DNA of 64,000 nt from Cycas panzhihuaensis (lineage: Eukaryota > Cycadophyta). The stretch covers positions 109,933,741 to 109,997,740 of the forward strand of contig CM041465.1 of NCBI GenBank assembly GCA_023213395.1, given 5' to 3'. The position numbers were made by a program, and so were the translations under genes. A model generated the notes under the pieces. The model ran no database searches. It saw nothing but the letters and a program-made list of their open reading frames with translations, and had not been told where the DNA came from. How positions within the stretch are numbered: position 1 is the first letter of the stretch; each line of letters opens with the position of its first letter. Of the stretch, positions 11,284 to 22,632 are shown piece after piece.

Positions 11284-11765
11284 AGGGGCCTTGTAGTAAA
11301 GATAGGGCCCTACGGTAAAGATTGTGACACCGTGATCTTTACCGTGGTGCGAGCGTCTCCCGCCCAAAAGCTAGGCTTTTCTGCCCAAAAAATTGAAAAA
11401 TGTTTCCTCGTGGTCCACAACCAAGTCCATTGGGACTAGGGTTGCCTAATACCCCAGTCCTGCCTCTCTTTTAGTCTAATTTAGACTCCTGGAGATCTTT
11501 TTTTACCCATATGGGGCCAAAAACTATAAAAACCATTAAACTTTAAACCACAAAATGGGTTGAGGCTTCGAGGATCCACTCACTGGGTCTAGTCGAGTGC
11601 TCGTCATCTCGTCTCAGCAGTCCCAATAGCTGTCTACCAGCTCTGATATGATGGTTGGATCTCTCTGTGTGTGTCCTCGAAGTCGGGTGGCACTCTACTG
11701 CGTAAGGGAAGGGCTCTGAATTCATTCGAGATCCCATGAAAATGAATCACATTTTCATCGATTTT
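11284..11765 (+). other. Divergent PMD/aRNH spacer of gypsy A, with hairpin
   Basis: This is non-coding DNA between the lost PMD start and the aRNH gene. At 11,313-11,344 it has a perfect 10-bp inverted repeat, CGGTAAAGAT…ATCTTTACCG, followed by TGGTGCG. Homologous hairpins occur in B (51,304-51,333) and C (38,592-38,623). The rest aligns with the spacers of B and C and shows no reading frame of note. Confidence 0.65.
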
Positions 11766-11777
11766 CCTTATATAGGC
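11766..11777 (+). promoter_or_regulatory. Conserved TATA box upstream of aRNH, copy A
   Basis: CCTTATATAGGC is identical or nearly so at the matching place in B (51,771-51,782) and on the minus strand in C (38,155-38,144). It lies about 550 bp upstream of the aRNH ATG. Because the core is nearly palindromic it could also serve the PMD gene on the other strand. Confidence 0.5.
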
Positions 11778-12317
11778 AGGGGCCCCAACGGGCACCTTCT
11801 CCATTCCCACTTCTGTGGCAACCGTTGAGATCGTTTCTCATCCCCGATCATCTTTGCCTTCTGGCCCTGTTTGTCATTGTGCTTCCATAGCCTTCATTTT
11901 CTCTCATTCCTTCATATGCATTTATGGCACCTCACTAATGCATCATTTGTAGGGCCCCTTTGTCTTCGTTTTATGTGCCGCTCCCATGCATGCCTGAGTT
12001 TATACTCGTTTAGTTCATCTCGCTGTCCTGGACTCATTTTTGCAACCTGTTCTTGCTCCCGGGATCTCCAAAGGGAATGCTCCCTACGTTCGGAGTCATT
12101 CTTTGCTTTCTTAAGCAACCTTCGGTATCCCAGGGTGCCCTTTTGCTACCCGCTCTTAACTAGTGGTTGGATAGCCTGCTCTTGCCCTTGGGTAGCCTCA
12201 TTGCTAGGTCCTCCTACCCTTCACGGCCATTTATTACTTACCATATGAGCCTTCTTTGCTTTGACTCCTATATTATTACACATCTTCTCTACTGAGATAT
12301 TTTCCTTTCTCTCATCC

Positions 12318-12815
12318 ATGGCCCTCTGCATTTTTACCGATGACAAAAGCCACGATAATCCTGGACCTTCAGCCGTTACATGGATTCTTCGTGGCCCTTC
12401 CAGACATGATTTTCTATGTTCTAGGATCTTCCTCCCTGAGGCCACTAATAACAAAGTTGAGTACACTATCGTTACCGAAGCCCTCACTGATGTACTCTAT
12501 TTCTATCATGGATCTATTATTTTTCTTTGTGACTCCCAAGTGGTCGTGTTCCATCTCACCCAGGTTTACCAGGTGTGATGCCCATACTTGAGAGCTCTCG
12601 CTTCGACTATTAGGTCCCTATTAGCTTGTTTCTAGTACATTGACATTCGACACATCCCTTGGGCCCTCAACACTGAGGCGGACAGCCTCATTCACCTCAT
12701 CCTTGAGTGTCACCTTCCTCTCCTTGTTGACTGCCTATGAGACTTGCTCAATCACTCTATCACCCAAGCCTCAGTCTGTCACGCAGATCACTTTGCAATC
12801 TGTTCACACCTCTGA
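12318..12815 (+). pseudogene. Free-standing archaeal-type RNase H (aRNH), copy A
   Basis: The ATG at 12,318 gives MALCIFTDDKS, with the first catalytic Asp at residues 7-8. PEATNNKVEYT carries the catalytic Glu, LCDSQVVVFHLTQVY the next Asp, and RHIPWALNTEADSL the last Asp. This ATNN.EY…DSQ…EAD signature is that of the archaeal-type RNase H carried as a second copy by Tat-lineage gypsy elements. The ORF is only 166 codons and ends at TGA 12,813-12,815, a position where B (TAA) and C (TGA) also stop. It holds internal stops at about 12,575 (CGA to TGA), 12,630 and 12,751. It lies downstream of PMD and just upstream of the 3' LTR, not inside pol. Confidence 0.8.
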
Positions 12816-13162
12816 AAGCTAGCTGCTAATGAGGTTAACCTATGGCGACTATTAAGTTTGCTCATTTACCCCTTTTCCTGGTATCATCATGCACTTCTCT
12901 TTGCATTTTTACGATGGGGGTAGCCCCCTCATCTTTCTTAGCTTTCAGTCGATTCTTAGGTGGCACATAGGCATCCCCTATGTTGTCTCCACCTCTGTCC
13001 TCATATCCATGCATTCTGCCATGACACTTGCCAGCACCCTTGACTCTTGTTATGATCATGATTTATATATGTACATACACATGTGCTACTGACAATTTTG
13101 TTGCCAACATTCACCATCGTACCATGCTTCCGCGTAGCGAGGCTCTACTGCTAAAGGGGCAG
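12816..13162 (+). promoter_or_regulatory. Region from aRNH to PPT of gypsy A
   Basis: No gene is seen between the aRNH stop and the LTR. The last 12 bases (13,151-13,162, CTAAAGGGGCAG) form the polypurine tract, matching CTAAGGGGGTAG in C and CCAAGGAGGTAC in B. Confidence 0.65.
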
Positions 13163-15930
13163 TGTTTCCTAGCTACCAGGAATGGATACAAATAGGTTAA
13201 CTCAAGTAAGCACAGGTATGCTTCTTCCTTTTCACTTTTATTATTTCTTTGGAAAGGTTGACAAAAGTATTACCTCATTGCATGACTGACTGCTTCATTT
13301 GTATGATCACCTTGCATCCATTTGGCTTGATCATGCTACTTGTCATATTGTGAGCCTATGATGACCAGTGGGACCTACCCTTTTGTAAGGCAGGCATCCC
13401 CATGGAACTCTACAACCATACGTTCTACCTTCACATCGCCTTAAGCCTCACTTGATTTGTATGACCCATTCATACCCTTACCTCACATCCTTATCATGAT
13501 GTTTCCAGGACCCTTAGCCTTTGATACTACTTTTAGCCTTATTCATATACCTTCTGGACTATCCCTAGCCACCTGGATAGGAGGGCCAGCCCCTCCTAAG
13601 CCTGCCACATTAGCTTTTTAGGCTTCTAGAACCCAGATTATTGCCATTATGGCTTTCTGGTCCTGCACCATTGTAAACTTAGCGATCTGGAAAGTTTCTT
13701 GTATCTTGTGAAGTTTACCGTGGTGCGACTATTGCAACTTGTTTTTAAAAAACTGCCATAGCAATTCTCACTTTTTCTGTAGAATTATCACATGGCCTCA
13801 CACCTAGCCTAGCCTTATTCGTGCCCTATTCACTTGTTTAGGATTGAGATGGGTATAAATCTTAAAATCATCATCATTTTACCTCTCTTGGATCTCTTGT
13901 CTCTCTAACATCATCTTCTATTACTGCAGTTCCTTCTCTTCTCTTCTATCCTTTCATAGGTATACCTGTAGACCTATGTTTCCTGCTACTCTAGTCCAAG
14001 ATTTGCCTACAACGACTCCTCTTCATAGTAGAAAGTTCCTCTCTAGGCACTCTTAAGCAAGTTTTGCGTAGTTCTCTTCCAAATATGCCCCAACAAGTGT
14101 CTCCTACGGCCGCCCTTAGGGAATCCTCCTGCAAACTCTGTAGGGACTCTCCTTCTTCGCTAGTTGCAGGGGTAAACCTACCATAGACTCAGCCCAACAA
14201 GTATTATAGGTCCTATTTTTAGAGTTTATTATATATTATTTCTACATTACACCCCTTTCCAAGTGTATTTTCTCGCTTTCTTCCTGTTTGGCTGTAGTAA
14301 ATATTGCTTCCTTTGAGTTTATCCCTATACCTTCATATTTTCACCATTTCTCTGCAGGTTTTCCTCAAGAAAGTAGTAGGAGAAGGCTCACAAAGGTTGG
14401 CAAAGGGACTAAGGTGGGATCCATCCCACTCAAGCCTACTCCCCAAGGGCAACCCCCTTCCCACCTTTCTTCTCCTGCTCCATGCTTTCCTTAAGTCAAC
14501 TAGGAGAAGGTAGAGCTTAGGCCTGCACTAGATTATCAGTGTGTATAGCCCTTGATGCACTAATTCTAGGCTTGCAAGCCTCTCTTTTAGGCCCCCATAG
14601 TGCCCCTAACATTTCTTGGAACCCTTTAAAGACCTTGGTCAAGGTTTGTATGATGGATCGCTGCCCATAGTGATTCTGTTATCTTGATACCTCTCCAACA
14701 CTTTGCTACACATATCCTCGTGTTTGTTGGCTATCATAAGTTGCCATTTGTCCTTACCTTGCTATGCTAAAAGGCTATGTGGAGAACCTAGTAGAAGGTT
14801 TTGCCATCCTGAGGCTTCCCTTCCCTTTTTCTTACTTGATGTGTGTGGTTGCTTGAGGAAAGTTTAGTCATGTGCAGCAGTAATTTCTCTAACTTAATAT
14901 AATGTTTTGATATATACATTACATATACTTGTATATATATACATAGTTCTTATCGCAACCCCTTCTTGGAAGGGATAAGCTCTTATATGTGTAGGTTTGA
15001 CCTGGCATTTCACAAAATGGAAAGACATCTGGATCTGGGTAAGCTTTATCCTCTTTTTTCCTTTACTTTCTTTGCTTCCTTTTTTGTTCCACTTTCTTTT
15101 CATAAGGGGAAGGTAAGGAAGCCCCCATCCTTCACATCAATCTTAATCACACATTCATCAGTTGGTGAGAGGGTGTGTGTTGTGCATGGGTGAGGTCTTC
15201 CGTCGATTGCTACACCTCCCAGGTACGCACCATCTCTCTCTTCACCCCTCCATTCTACTTTCTCACTTTTATTTAAAATCTATGCTCTAGTTTAATAGAT
15301 AACGTGAAAGCGAAAGGTTAATGATATTGGTTACTTTCATTTATACATCGTATGCTCGTCCCATTTAGGAAAAGGACACAGTAGGAACCCTATCCTTCCT
15401 CCTCTTCTTATCAATCCAAACATACCCTTAGATGCATTTCATTTAGCCTTGTTTACTTCCATGCATAATACTTGTTATTCTTTTCCCCTTGGTCTTTTAG
15501 TTGCTAAAAGGGGGGTGTAGCCTTAGCCCCCCTTCCTCTCCCTCTCTTGGTTTTATTTGCCTAGACTAAATAGCCAAGGGAGGCTTGCTTACATCGTAGG
15601 CCCTCACCTACCTCATTCACGTTCATTTTCCCTTCGTCATAGGGAAACCCCTTGAGGGTTCCTCCTCTTCCCTTCCGGCCATCCAAGGGTGGGAGGACCT
15701 TCCTTTCGAGACCATCCAGGCTACCTCCTGTATGCACTCTCCCTTCCAAATTAAAAGCTACTCTAAGGTAGTTGGGTACCATTCGCATGTCTCAAACTTG
15801 CGCTCTGGTGTATGGGGTGTCCTATGTGGTGTTCCCTTTTCTTATAGGTTCTAGCTTACACCTTCAACATCAACTGTTGACTACCATCACTCCTATTGAG
15901 CATAGTGATTATCCCGTAAACACGCATCTA
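13163..15930 (+). repeat. 3' LTR of gypsy A (about 2.77 kb)
   Basis: It starts TGTTTCCTAGCTACCAGGAATGG after the PPT and ends near ACGCATCTA by alignment with LTR ends of B and C. It contains a TATA-like GGGTATAAAT at 13,851-13,860, a palindromic GCACCA…TGGTGC module at 13,665-13,726, AT-repeat sequence at about 14,910-14,945 and pyrimidine-rich tracts. Many short open frames inside are chance. It supplies promoter and polyadenylation functions to the element. Confidence 0.8.
13665..13726 (+). repeat. Inverted-repeat module in LTR A
   Basis: GCACCATTGTAAACTT at the left is mirrored by AAGTTTACCGTGGTGC at the right. The same module recurs at 24,871-24,934, 36,277-36,340, 47,839-47,885, 53,707-53,771 and 63,906-63,971. 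Confidence 0.6.
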
Positions 15931-16375
15931 AATCACAAGCATACAAGCGATGACTACACAGCTATACAGGTAGTTGGATGGGATCTGCGTAGAGAGGAAC
16001 TAGGCAGTCATAGAGAGAGACATCTTATGAGGTTAGGTCTAGGCACTAAAGGCTCAGGGAGGAGGAGCAGTATTTGGCGATGGAGAGAGCCATATCAAGA
16101 TAGACATAGTGTAGGAGAGGCTCTAAGGAGTGGAGGAGAAGAGGGATCGTATCCATATGTGATACAATTAACTGGTAGAGTATATGGCTATGATGTCATC
16201 ATAGAGTAGGACATAGACACATACAACAACGACGACCCTGAGGAGGCCTCGAGATGAGGGGACTGGGGTAGGGAGCTCACAATGGTGGCAGAGGAGCCTA
16301 GGAGACATATGGTCTCCTAGGGAGGGGTTACATCAACCAGGAGATGATACGCCCTAAGAGTAGGGATGTCAAGGA
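15931..16375 (+). pseudogene. PMD gene 3' end of gypsy D
   Basis: After the LTR end of A the sequence matches the last exon of the PMD gene of C: the coiled-coil part near 16,060-16,180 and the tail GGGATCGTATCC…GGAGATGATAC. It is sense on the plus strand, so antisense to D's pol, as in the other elements. The first exon and intron are lost beyond the A insertion. From about 16,271 it is also the start of the tandem array. Confidence 0.55.
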
Positions 16376-19300
16376 GTAGGATGTATGATTAGTTTTAATC
16401 GAGAAAGCACTCGACCTCCGGGGAGTTACCATATGTTAACACATGATTGTACTCCTCCTTGCAAGGATTCTAGCTTCCTGAGGATGATGTACTATATGGC
16501 TTTATATGATGTGATTTATTGTGTATATAGATGGGGGCCCATTGGCATCCCATTTAATCCATGATGATGGTTTTATGATGTTGTATTTGTTATTTATTTG
16601 TTCATATGTTTGTGTATATAGACATGGGTGTATAGGTGCATGAGGGGGTATACATCATGATGATTTTAGTTGATTGTTATATGGTTTTTGTTATTAGATC
16701 ACTTAGGTGGTGCCCACACTTCCTTTCATACAGGACCACACTCATAGCAGCTATACACAACTACCATGAGTGTAGATGATAGATACATATGAGGCTAGGA
16801 GATGGAGGGTCATGCACGTCTATCAAAGGAGCATAGCAGATATGCAAAGGAATCAACAATGAAGAGATAATATGGGTACTCAAGCATGTGGTCCTAGTTG
16901 AGGTGCATTTCTAGACTTAAGAGTGACATAAGCTTATGCATCCAACTAGGAGGAAAGGTTTCCCCTAGGAAGGAAACAAAAGATGCCATATAAGGGACTG
17001 TATAGATAGGAAAGGGGGTATGGGGATGTGCTTAGAGTGATAGTTTAGGATTATTTTAGAGTGAGAAAAGAGAAGTCAGTGTGCTTGGTCTACTAAGGAG
17101 TAGGGACAGTCACACATAGAATTTCATTAGGAACTTACTGTTAACAACTTTCTCAAATTCAAGACCCTTTAGAGTTATAATCATGTAGGCATCATTATCA
17201 AGGCTTTCGAGAATGACAAAAGGACCAACCATTTAGGTCTACATTTAGATAAGCGATCATGGAGATATTCCAACTTGAGGATATGGTCCCTAAGATGCAA
17301 AGGATGAGGGCAAAGGCATTTGTTGTATATTCTTTAAACCCTAGCTTTAGAGGAGAGATTTGCTTGATATGTGATCAAGTGTTTCTGATCTAAAGCTTTG
17401 AAGTCTAAGAGGTGGGCCTGATGATAAGACTCCTTATCGATAAGACCCTAAATGGAAACCCATAGGGAGCTCACAGTACTGACAGAGGAGCCTAGGAGGC
17501 ATGTGGTCTCCTGGGGAGGGGTCACATCAACCAAGAGATGATACCTCCTCAGAGCAAGGATGTCAAGGAGCAGGATGTATGATTGGTTTTGATCGAGAAA
17601 GCACTGGACCTCTAGGGAGTTACCATATGTTAAGACATGATTATACTCCTCCTTGAAAGGATTCCAGCTTCTTGAGGATCATGTACTATATGGCTTTGTA
17701 TGATGTGATCTATTATGTATATAGATGGGGGCCCATTGGCATCCCATTTAATCCACGATGATGGTTTTATGATGTTGTATTTGTTATTTATTTGTTCATA
17801 TGTTTGTGTATGTAGACATAGGGGTATGGGTGCACTACGGGGTATACATCATGATGATTTTAGTGGATTGTTATATGGTTTTTGTTATTAGATCACTTAG
17901 GTGGTGCCCACACTTCCTTTCATATAGGACCACACTCGTAGCAGATATACATGACCACCGTGAGTGTAGGCGATAAATACATATAAGGCTAGGAGATGGA
18001 GGGTCATGCACATCTATGAAAAGAGCATAGCGGATATGCAAAGGAAGCAACAATGAAGAGACAGTACGGGTACTCAAGTATGTGGTCGTAGTTGGGGTGC
18101 GTTTCCAGACTCAAGAGTGACATAAGCTTATACATCCAACTAGGAGGAAAGATTTCCCTTGGGAAGGAAACAAAAGATGCCATAGGAGGGACTACAAAGA
18201 TAGGAAAGGGGGAATGGGGATGTGCTTAGAGTGGTAGTTTAGGCTTATTTTAGAGTGAGAAAAGAGAAGTCAGTGTGCTTAGTCTACTGAGTAGTAGGGA
18301 TAGTCACACATAGAATTTCATTAGGAACTTACTGTTAACAACTTTCTCAAATTCAAGACCCTCAAGAGTTATAATCCTATAGGCATCATTATCGGGGCTT
18401 TCAAGAACAACAAAAAGACCAATGATTTAGGCCTGAATTTGGACAAGCGATCATGGAAATATTCCAACTTGAGGATGTGATCCCTAGGATGCAAAGGATG
18501 AGGGCAAAGGCATTTGTTGTATGTCCTTTAAACCCTAGCTTTAGAGGCGAGATTCGCTTGATATACGATCAAGTGTTTCTCATCTAAAGCTTTGAAGTCT
18601 AAGAGGTGGGCCTGATGATAAGACTCCTTATCAATAAGACCCTGAATGGAAACCCATAGGGAGCTCACAATAGTGACAAAGGAGCCTAGGAGGCATGTGG
18701 TCTCTTAGGGAGAGGTCACGTCGACTAGGAGATGATACCCCCTAAGAGCAGGGATGTCGAGGAGTAGGATGTATGATTAGTTTTGATTGAGAAAGCACTA
18801 GACCTCTAGGGAGTTACCATATGTTAACACATGATTATACTCCTCCTTGCAAGGATTCTAGCTTCCTAAGGATGATGTAGTATATGGCTTTGTATGATGT
18901 GATTTATTGCGTATATAGATGGGGGCCCATTGGAATCCCATTTAATCCACGATGATGGTTTTACAATGTTGTATTTATTATTTATTTGTTCATATGTTTG
19001 TGTATATAGACATGGGTGCATGGGTGCACTAGGGGGTATACATCATGATGATTTTAGTTGATTGTTATATGGTTTTTGTTATTAGATTACTTAGGTGGTA
19101 CCCACACTTCCTTTCATATAGGACCACACTTGTAGAAGATATACACGACCACCATGAGTGTAGGTGATAGATACATATGAGGTTAGGAGATGGAGGGTCA
19201 TACATGCCTATCAAAGGAGCATAACGGATATGCAAAGGAAGCAACGATAAAGAGGCAGTATAGGTACTCAAGCATGCGGTCGTAGTTGGGGTGTGTTTCC

Positions 19301-21046
19301 AAACTCAAGAGTGACATAAGCTTATATGTCCAATAGGAGGAAAGGTTTCCCTTGGGAAGGAAACAAAAGATGCCATAGGAGGGACTGTAAAGATTGGAAA
19401 GGGGGAATGAGGATGTGCTTAGAGTAGTAGTTTAGGCTTATTTTAGAGTGAGAAAAGAGAAGCCAATGTGCTTGGTCTACTAAGGAGTAGGGACAGTCAC
19501 ACATAGAATTTCATTAGGAACTTATTGTTAACAACTTTCTCAAATTCAAGACCCTCTAGAGTTATAATCCTGTAGGCATCATTATTAAGGCTTTCGAGAA
19601 CAACAAAAGGACCAATGATTTAGGTCTGAATTTGGATAGGCGATCATGGAGATATTCCAACTTGATGATGTTGTCCCTAGGATACAAAGGATGAGGGCAA
19701 AGGCATTTGTTGTTCGTTCTTTAAACCCTAGCTTTAGAAGCAAGATTCACTTGATATGCGATCAAGTGTTTCTCATCTAAAGCTTTGAAGTCTAAGAGGT
19801 GGGCCTGATGATACAACTCCTTATCGATAAGACCCTGAATGGAAACCCATATGGAGCTCACAGTAGTGATAGAGGAGCCTAGGAGGCATGTGGTCTCCTA
19901 AGGAGGGGTCACGTCGACCAGGAGATGATACCCCCTGAGAGCAGGGATGTTGGGGAGTAGGATGTATGATTGGTTTTGATCGAGAAAGCACTAGACCTCT
20001 AGGGAGTTAGCATATGTTAACACATGATTGTACTCCTCCTTGCAAGGATTCCAGCTTCCTGAGGATGATGTAGTATATGGATTTATATGATGTGATTTAT
20101 TGTGTATATAGATGGGGGTCCATTGGTATCCCATTTAATCCACGATGATCGTTTATGATGTTGTATTTATTATTTACTTGTTCATATGTTTGTGTATGTA
20201 GACATGGGTGCGTGGGTGTACTACGGGGTATACATCATGATGATTTTAGTTTATTGTTATATGATTTTTTTTATTAGATCACTTAGGTGGTGCCCGCACT
20301 TCCTTTCATATAGGACCACACTCGTAGTAGATATACATGACCACCATGAGTGTAGGTGATAGATACATATGAGGCTAGGAGATGAAGTGTCATGCACATC
20401 TATCAAAGGAGCATAGCGAATATGCAAAGGAAGCAATGATGAAGAGATAGTATGGGTACTCAAGCATGCGGTCATAGTTGGGGTGTGTTTCCAAACTCGA
20501 GAGTGACATAAGCTTATACGTCCAACTAGGAGGAAAGGTTTCCCTTGGGAAGGAAACAAAAGATGCCATAGGAGGGACTGTAAAGATGGGAAAGGGGGAA
20601 TGGGGATGTGCTTAGAGTGGTAGTTTAGGCTTATTTTAGAGTGAGAAAAGAGAAGTCAGTGTGCTTGGTCTACGGAGGAGTAGGGATAATCACACATAGA
20701 ATTTAATTAGGAACTTACTGTTAATAACTTTCTCAAATTCAAGACCCTCTAGAGTTATAATCCTGTAGGCATCATTATTGAGGATTTTGAGAACAACAAA
20801 AGGACCAATGATTTAGGTCTGAATTTAGACAAGTGATCATGGAGATATTCTAACTTGAGGATGTGGTCCCTAGGATACAAAGGATGAGGGTAAAGGCATT
20901 TGTTGTATGTTCTTTACACCCTAGCTTTAGAGGCAAGATTCACTTGATATGCAATCAAGTGTTTCTCATCTAGAGCTTTAAAGCCTAAGAGGCGGGCCTG
21001 ATGATAAGACCCCTCGTCGACAAGACCATGAAGGGAAACCCACAAG
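16271..21046. repeat. Four tandem copies of a 1,194-bp unit
   Basis: The marker GGGAGCTCAC/GGAGCTCACA recurs at 16,271, 17,465, 18,659 and about 19,852, giving steps of 1,194, 1,194 and 1,193. The fourth copy ends near 21,046, where integrase sequence continues. Each unit contains the tail of PMD (+), the whole convergent intergenic region and the integrase C-terminus (-). Copies differ at scattered sites, so the expansion is old. It may come from template switching during reverse transcription or unequal crossing-over; short AGGGAG-like homology lies at the unit ends. Confidence 0.9.
17118..17464 (-). pseudogene. Integrase C-terminus in tandem unit 1 of D
   Basis: Complementary to the integrase end in A (about 3,250-3,579) and C (41,374-41,735). 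The blocks matching EFEKVINGEF and the GPFVILKSL-like region are recognisable but broken. The same fragment is repeated at about 18,310-18,658 and 19,504-19,851. Confidence 0.6.
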
Positions 21047-21690
21047 GAAGGGATTTCAACTTCTTATAGGAGGACCACCTCAGTTCCATACATAAGGGAG
21101 AACAAGGTCATCCCTTTGGTTATGTAGATGGAAGTATAGTATGCCCATAGTATGGAAGGAAGTTGAAGATGCCAATCCTTTTGAGATTAGGCAATAGTTT
21201 TTTTCAGGATATTTATGAGGGTTTTGTTAAAAGATTTTATTTTCCAATTGGCCTAGGGGTAATAGGGAGAGGAAGTTTCGTGAGATATCCTAAATCTCTC
21301 ACAAAGTTCATCCATCTCTTTATTACAAAAGCGGGTTATGTTATTTGGGACCAAGATGTCGGGAACCCCAAATTGACAAATAATATGCTGGTAGATAAAA
21401 GTAGCTATCATCTTACCAGGAGTAGAGGATAGAGGACCACTTCAGCTCATTTAGTAAAGTATTTTTTCATGGTTAAGATGAACTTGTATTACGATGAGGA
21501 AGGTGGGGTTATGGCCCCAATGAGGTCTAATCCCCATTACGAGAGAGGCCATGGAGATATAATGGGATATAAGGCCTTGGAAGGCAAATAAATGATATTG
21601 GCATGCTCTTGACACCTATGACATCATAGGGCATAGGCATGGGTATCCTTAAAGAGGGACAACTAATAATAACCCATGTGAGAGACATCA
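20698..21690 (-). pseudogene. Integrase of gypsy D (unit 4 plus core)
   Basis: The fourth tandem unit runs on into the integrase core, so here the C-terminus joins its native upstream part. Core regions matching the SLVYGTE-like block lie near 21,080, and the segment 21,163-21,432 corresponds to the DDE core of A at 2,860-3,110. The zinc-binding region lies near 21,600-21,680, where CHRCQEHANI-like codons are seen. At about 21,680-21,690 the sequence jumps to the linker, a deletion that removed RT, RNase H and the start of integrase. Confidence 0.65.
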
Positions 21691-22290
21691 CAAAATTCTT
21701 GGAAGAGAAGGGTGCATTCCTTCATTTTGTCAAAGGAACATTCCGCTCCCACCTTGATGATTTTACTGCAAGCAAGGATGATGTCCTTGGTTGCCCCCAT
21801 GCACATGGAATTCCCTTCTTTGAAGTGAAGGGGGGCTAGGTCAATAGGAGGGGGCAAAGAAGAAGAGGATGGGTTTGGTTCAGCTAAGGGTGACCCAATG
21901 GCTAAGATCTTTTGGTGACCAAGTTTATGGTGACCAGGAGGGAGATTGGGCATGGAGCCCACTAGTTCTCTAGTAAGGCCTCATCATCCTCGAAGCAATC
22001 TATCCCATGGATAATCATACTTTAAGAAGATGAGGGGTGAGGAGTAGAAGGAACGATAGGATTGTAGTTGTCAACCCACCACTCAATGTAGTCAACGAAC
22101 TCTTCAGAAGAGTCAGAAGGCAACCTCTTGTGGTAGGTAAGAAGAGGTTCCCTCATCTCATCACTCACAGGGGGTGATGAAGTGGAAGATGAGGTGATAT
22201 AGGAGATCGCATGAGAGATAGGAGCAATGACATGCAACTTGAGAGGAGGACTAGACTCCTCGATGGAAGAGGTTTTAGGTTGGGAAAGGA
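21691..22290 (-). pseudogene. Pol linker of gypsy D
   Basis: Open minus frames 21,663-21,962 and 22,022-22,294 match the linker of A and B, including MGSMPNLPPGHHKLGHQKI and GNSMCMGATKDI. The left end is fused to integrase (…QEFCDV joined to HMGYY) and the right end to gag. No catalytic motif is present. Confidence 0.6.
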
Positions 22291-22632
22291 TCATTATGGA
22301 TATGTTGGTCTAGATTGGGTCTAGATTCCTGTTTAGAAGAAGAGTCACATTGTGAGGAAGATTCAGGGTGTTGGGCCCTACATTATGAGTCATCACGGAA
22401 GCATTTCCCATGAACAAAATACCACTTCTTCTCTAAAGAAGAATCCATCTTCCTTGTTTGAGAAGGCTGGGTATTACCACCCTTGGGAGGCATGACTTAA
22501 GAAGTTTGATGGACAAGTTTGTGGGAAGTGGGCAACCAAGGGGCTTGGAGTTTAAGCTCCTTCATCATACATTTGAAAGAACATATAGCAGAAGTTAGGG
22601 GTTCCAAAGTCTTCTCTGTCAGATGAGATAAA
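22291..22632 (-). pseudogene. Gag 3' end of gypsy D, left of copia 2
   Basis: The minus strand matches the end of gag in B: a zinc-knuckle-like segment (complement of about 22,385-22,450) and a following SRPNLDQ block. Protease and the region before it are missing, so gag tail is fused directly to linker. Copia 2 interrupts at 22,633, and gag continues at 59,427. Confidence 0.6.

Larger units (their letters stand above)
1..15930 (+). mobile_element. Ty3/gypsy element A (Tat-like), 5' part outside window
   Basis: This is the oldest-to-youngest ordered 3' half of a large gypsy retrotransposon. Reading left to right it holds the post-protease linker, RT, RNase H, integrase, an antisense PMD gene, an aRNH ORF, a PPT and the 3' LTR. 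Copia element 1 (6,053-11,283) sits in its PMD gene. The right boundary is set by aligning its LTR end (…ACGCATCTA) with LTR ends of B and C; the sequence then switches to the PMD gene of element D. The 5' LTR, gag and protease lie left of the window, so no target duplication can be tested. Confidence 0.85.

Noticed and set aside
11871-12248. 125-codon frame upstream of aRNH as an extra gene or N-terminal extension
   Set aside because: B and C are similar here in DNA, but an indel puts them in another frame. It is kept as leader only.
17871-20559. A repeated minus-strand open frame (17,871-18,077; 19,065-19,271; 20,257-20,559) that looks like a conserved small protein
   Set aside because: It recurs only because the 1,194-bp unit is repeated. 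Outside the array the similarity to A and B is at DNA level in the region after integrase, with no shared frame.
16271-21046. CRISPR-like or centromeric satellite array
   Set aside because: Only four units of over 1 kb with no spacers, made of recognisable integrase and PMD pieces of the element.
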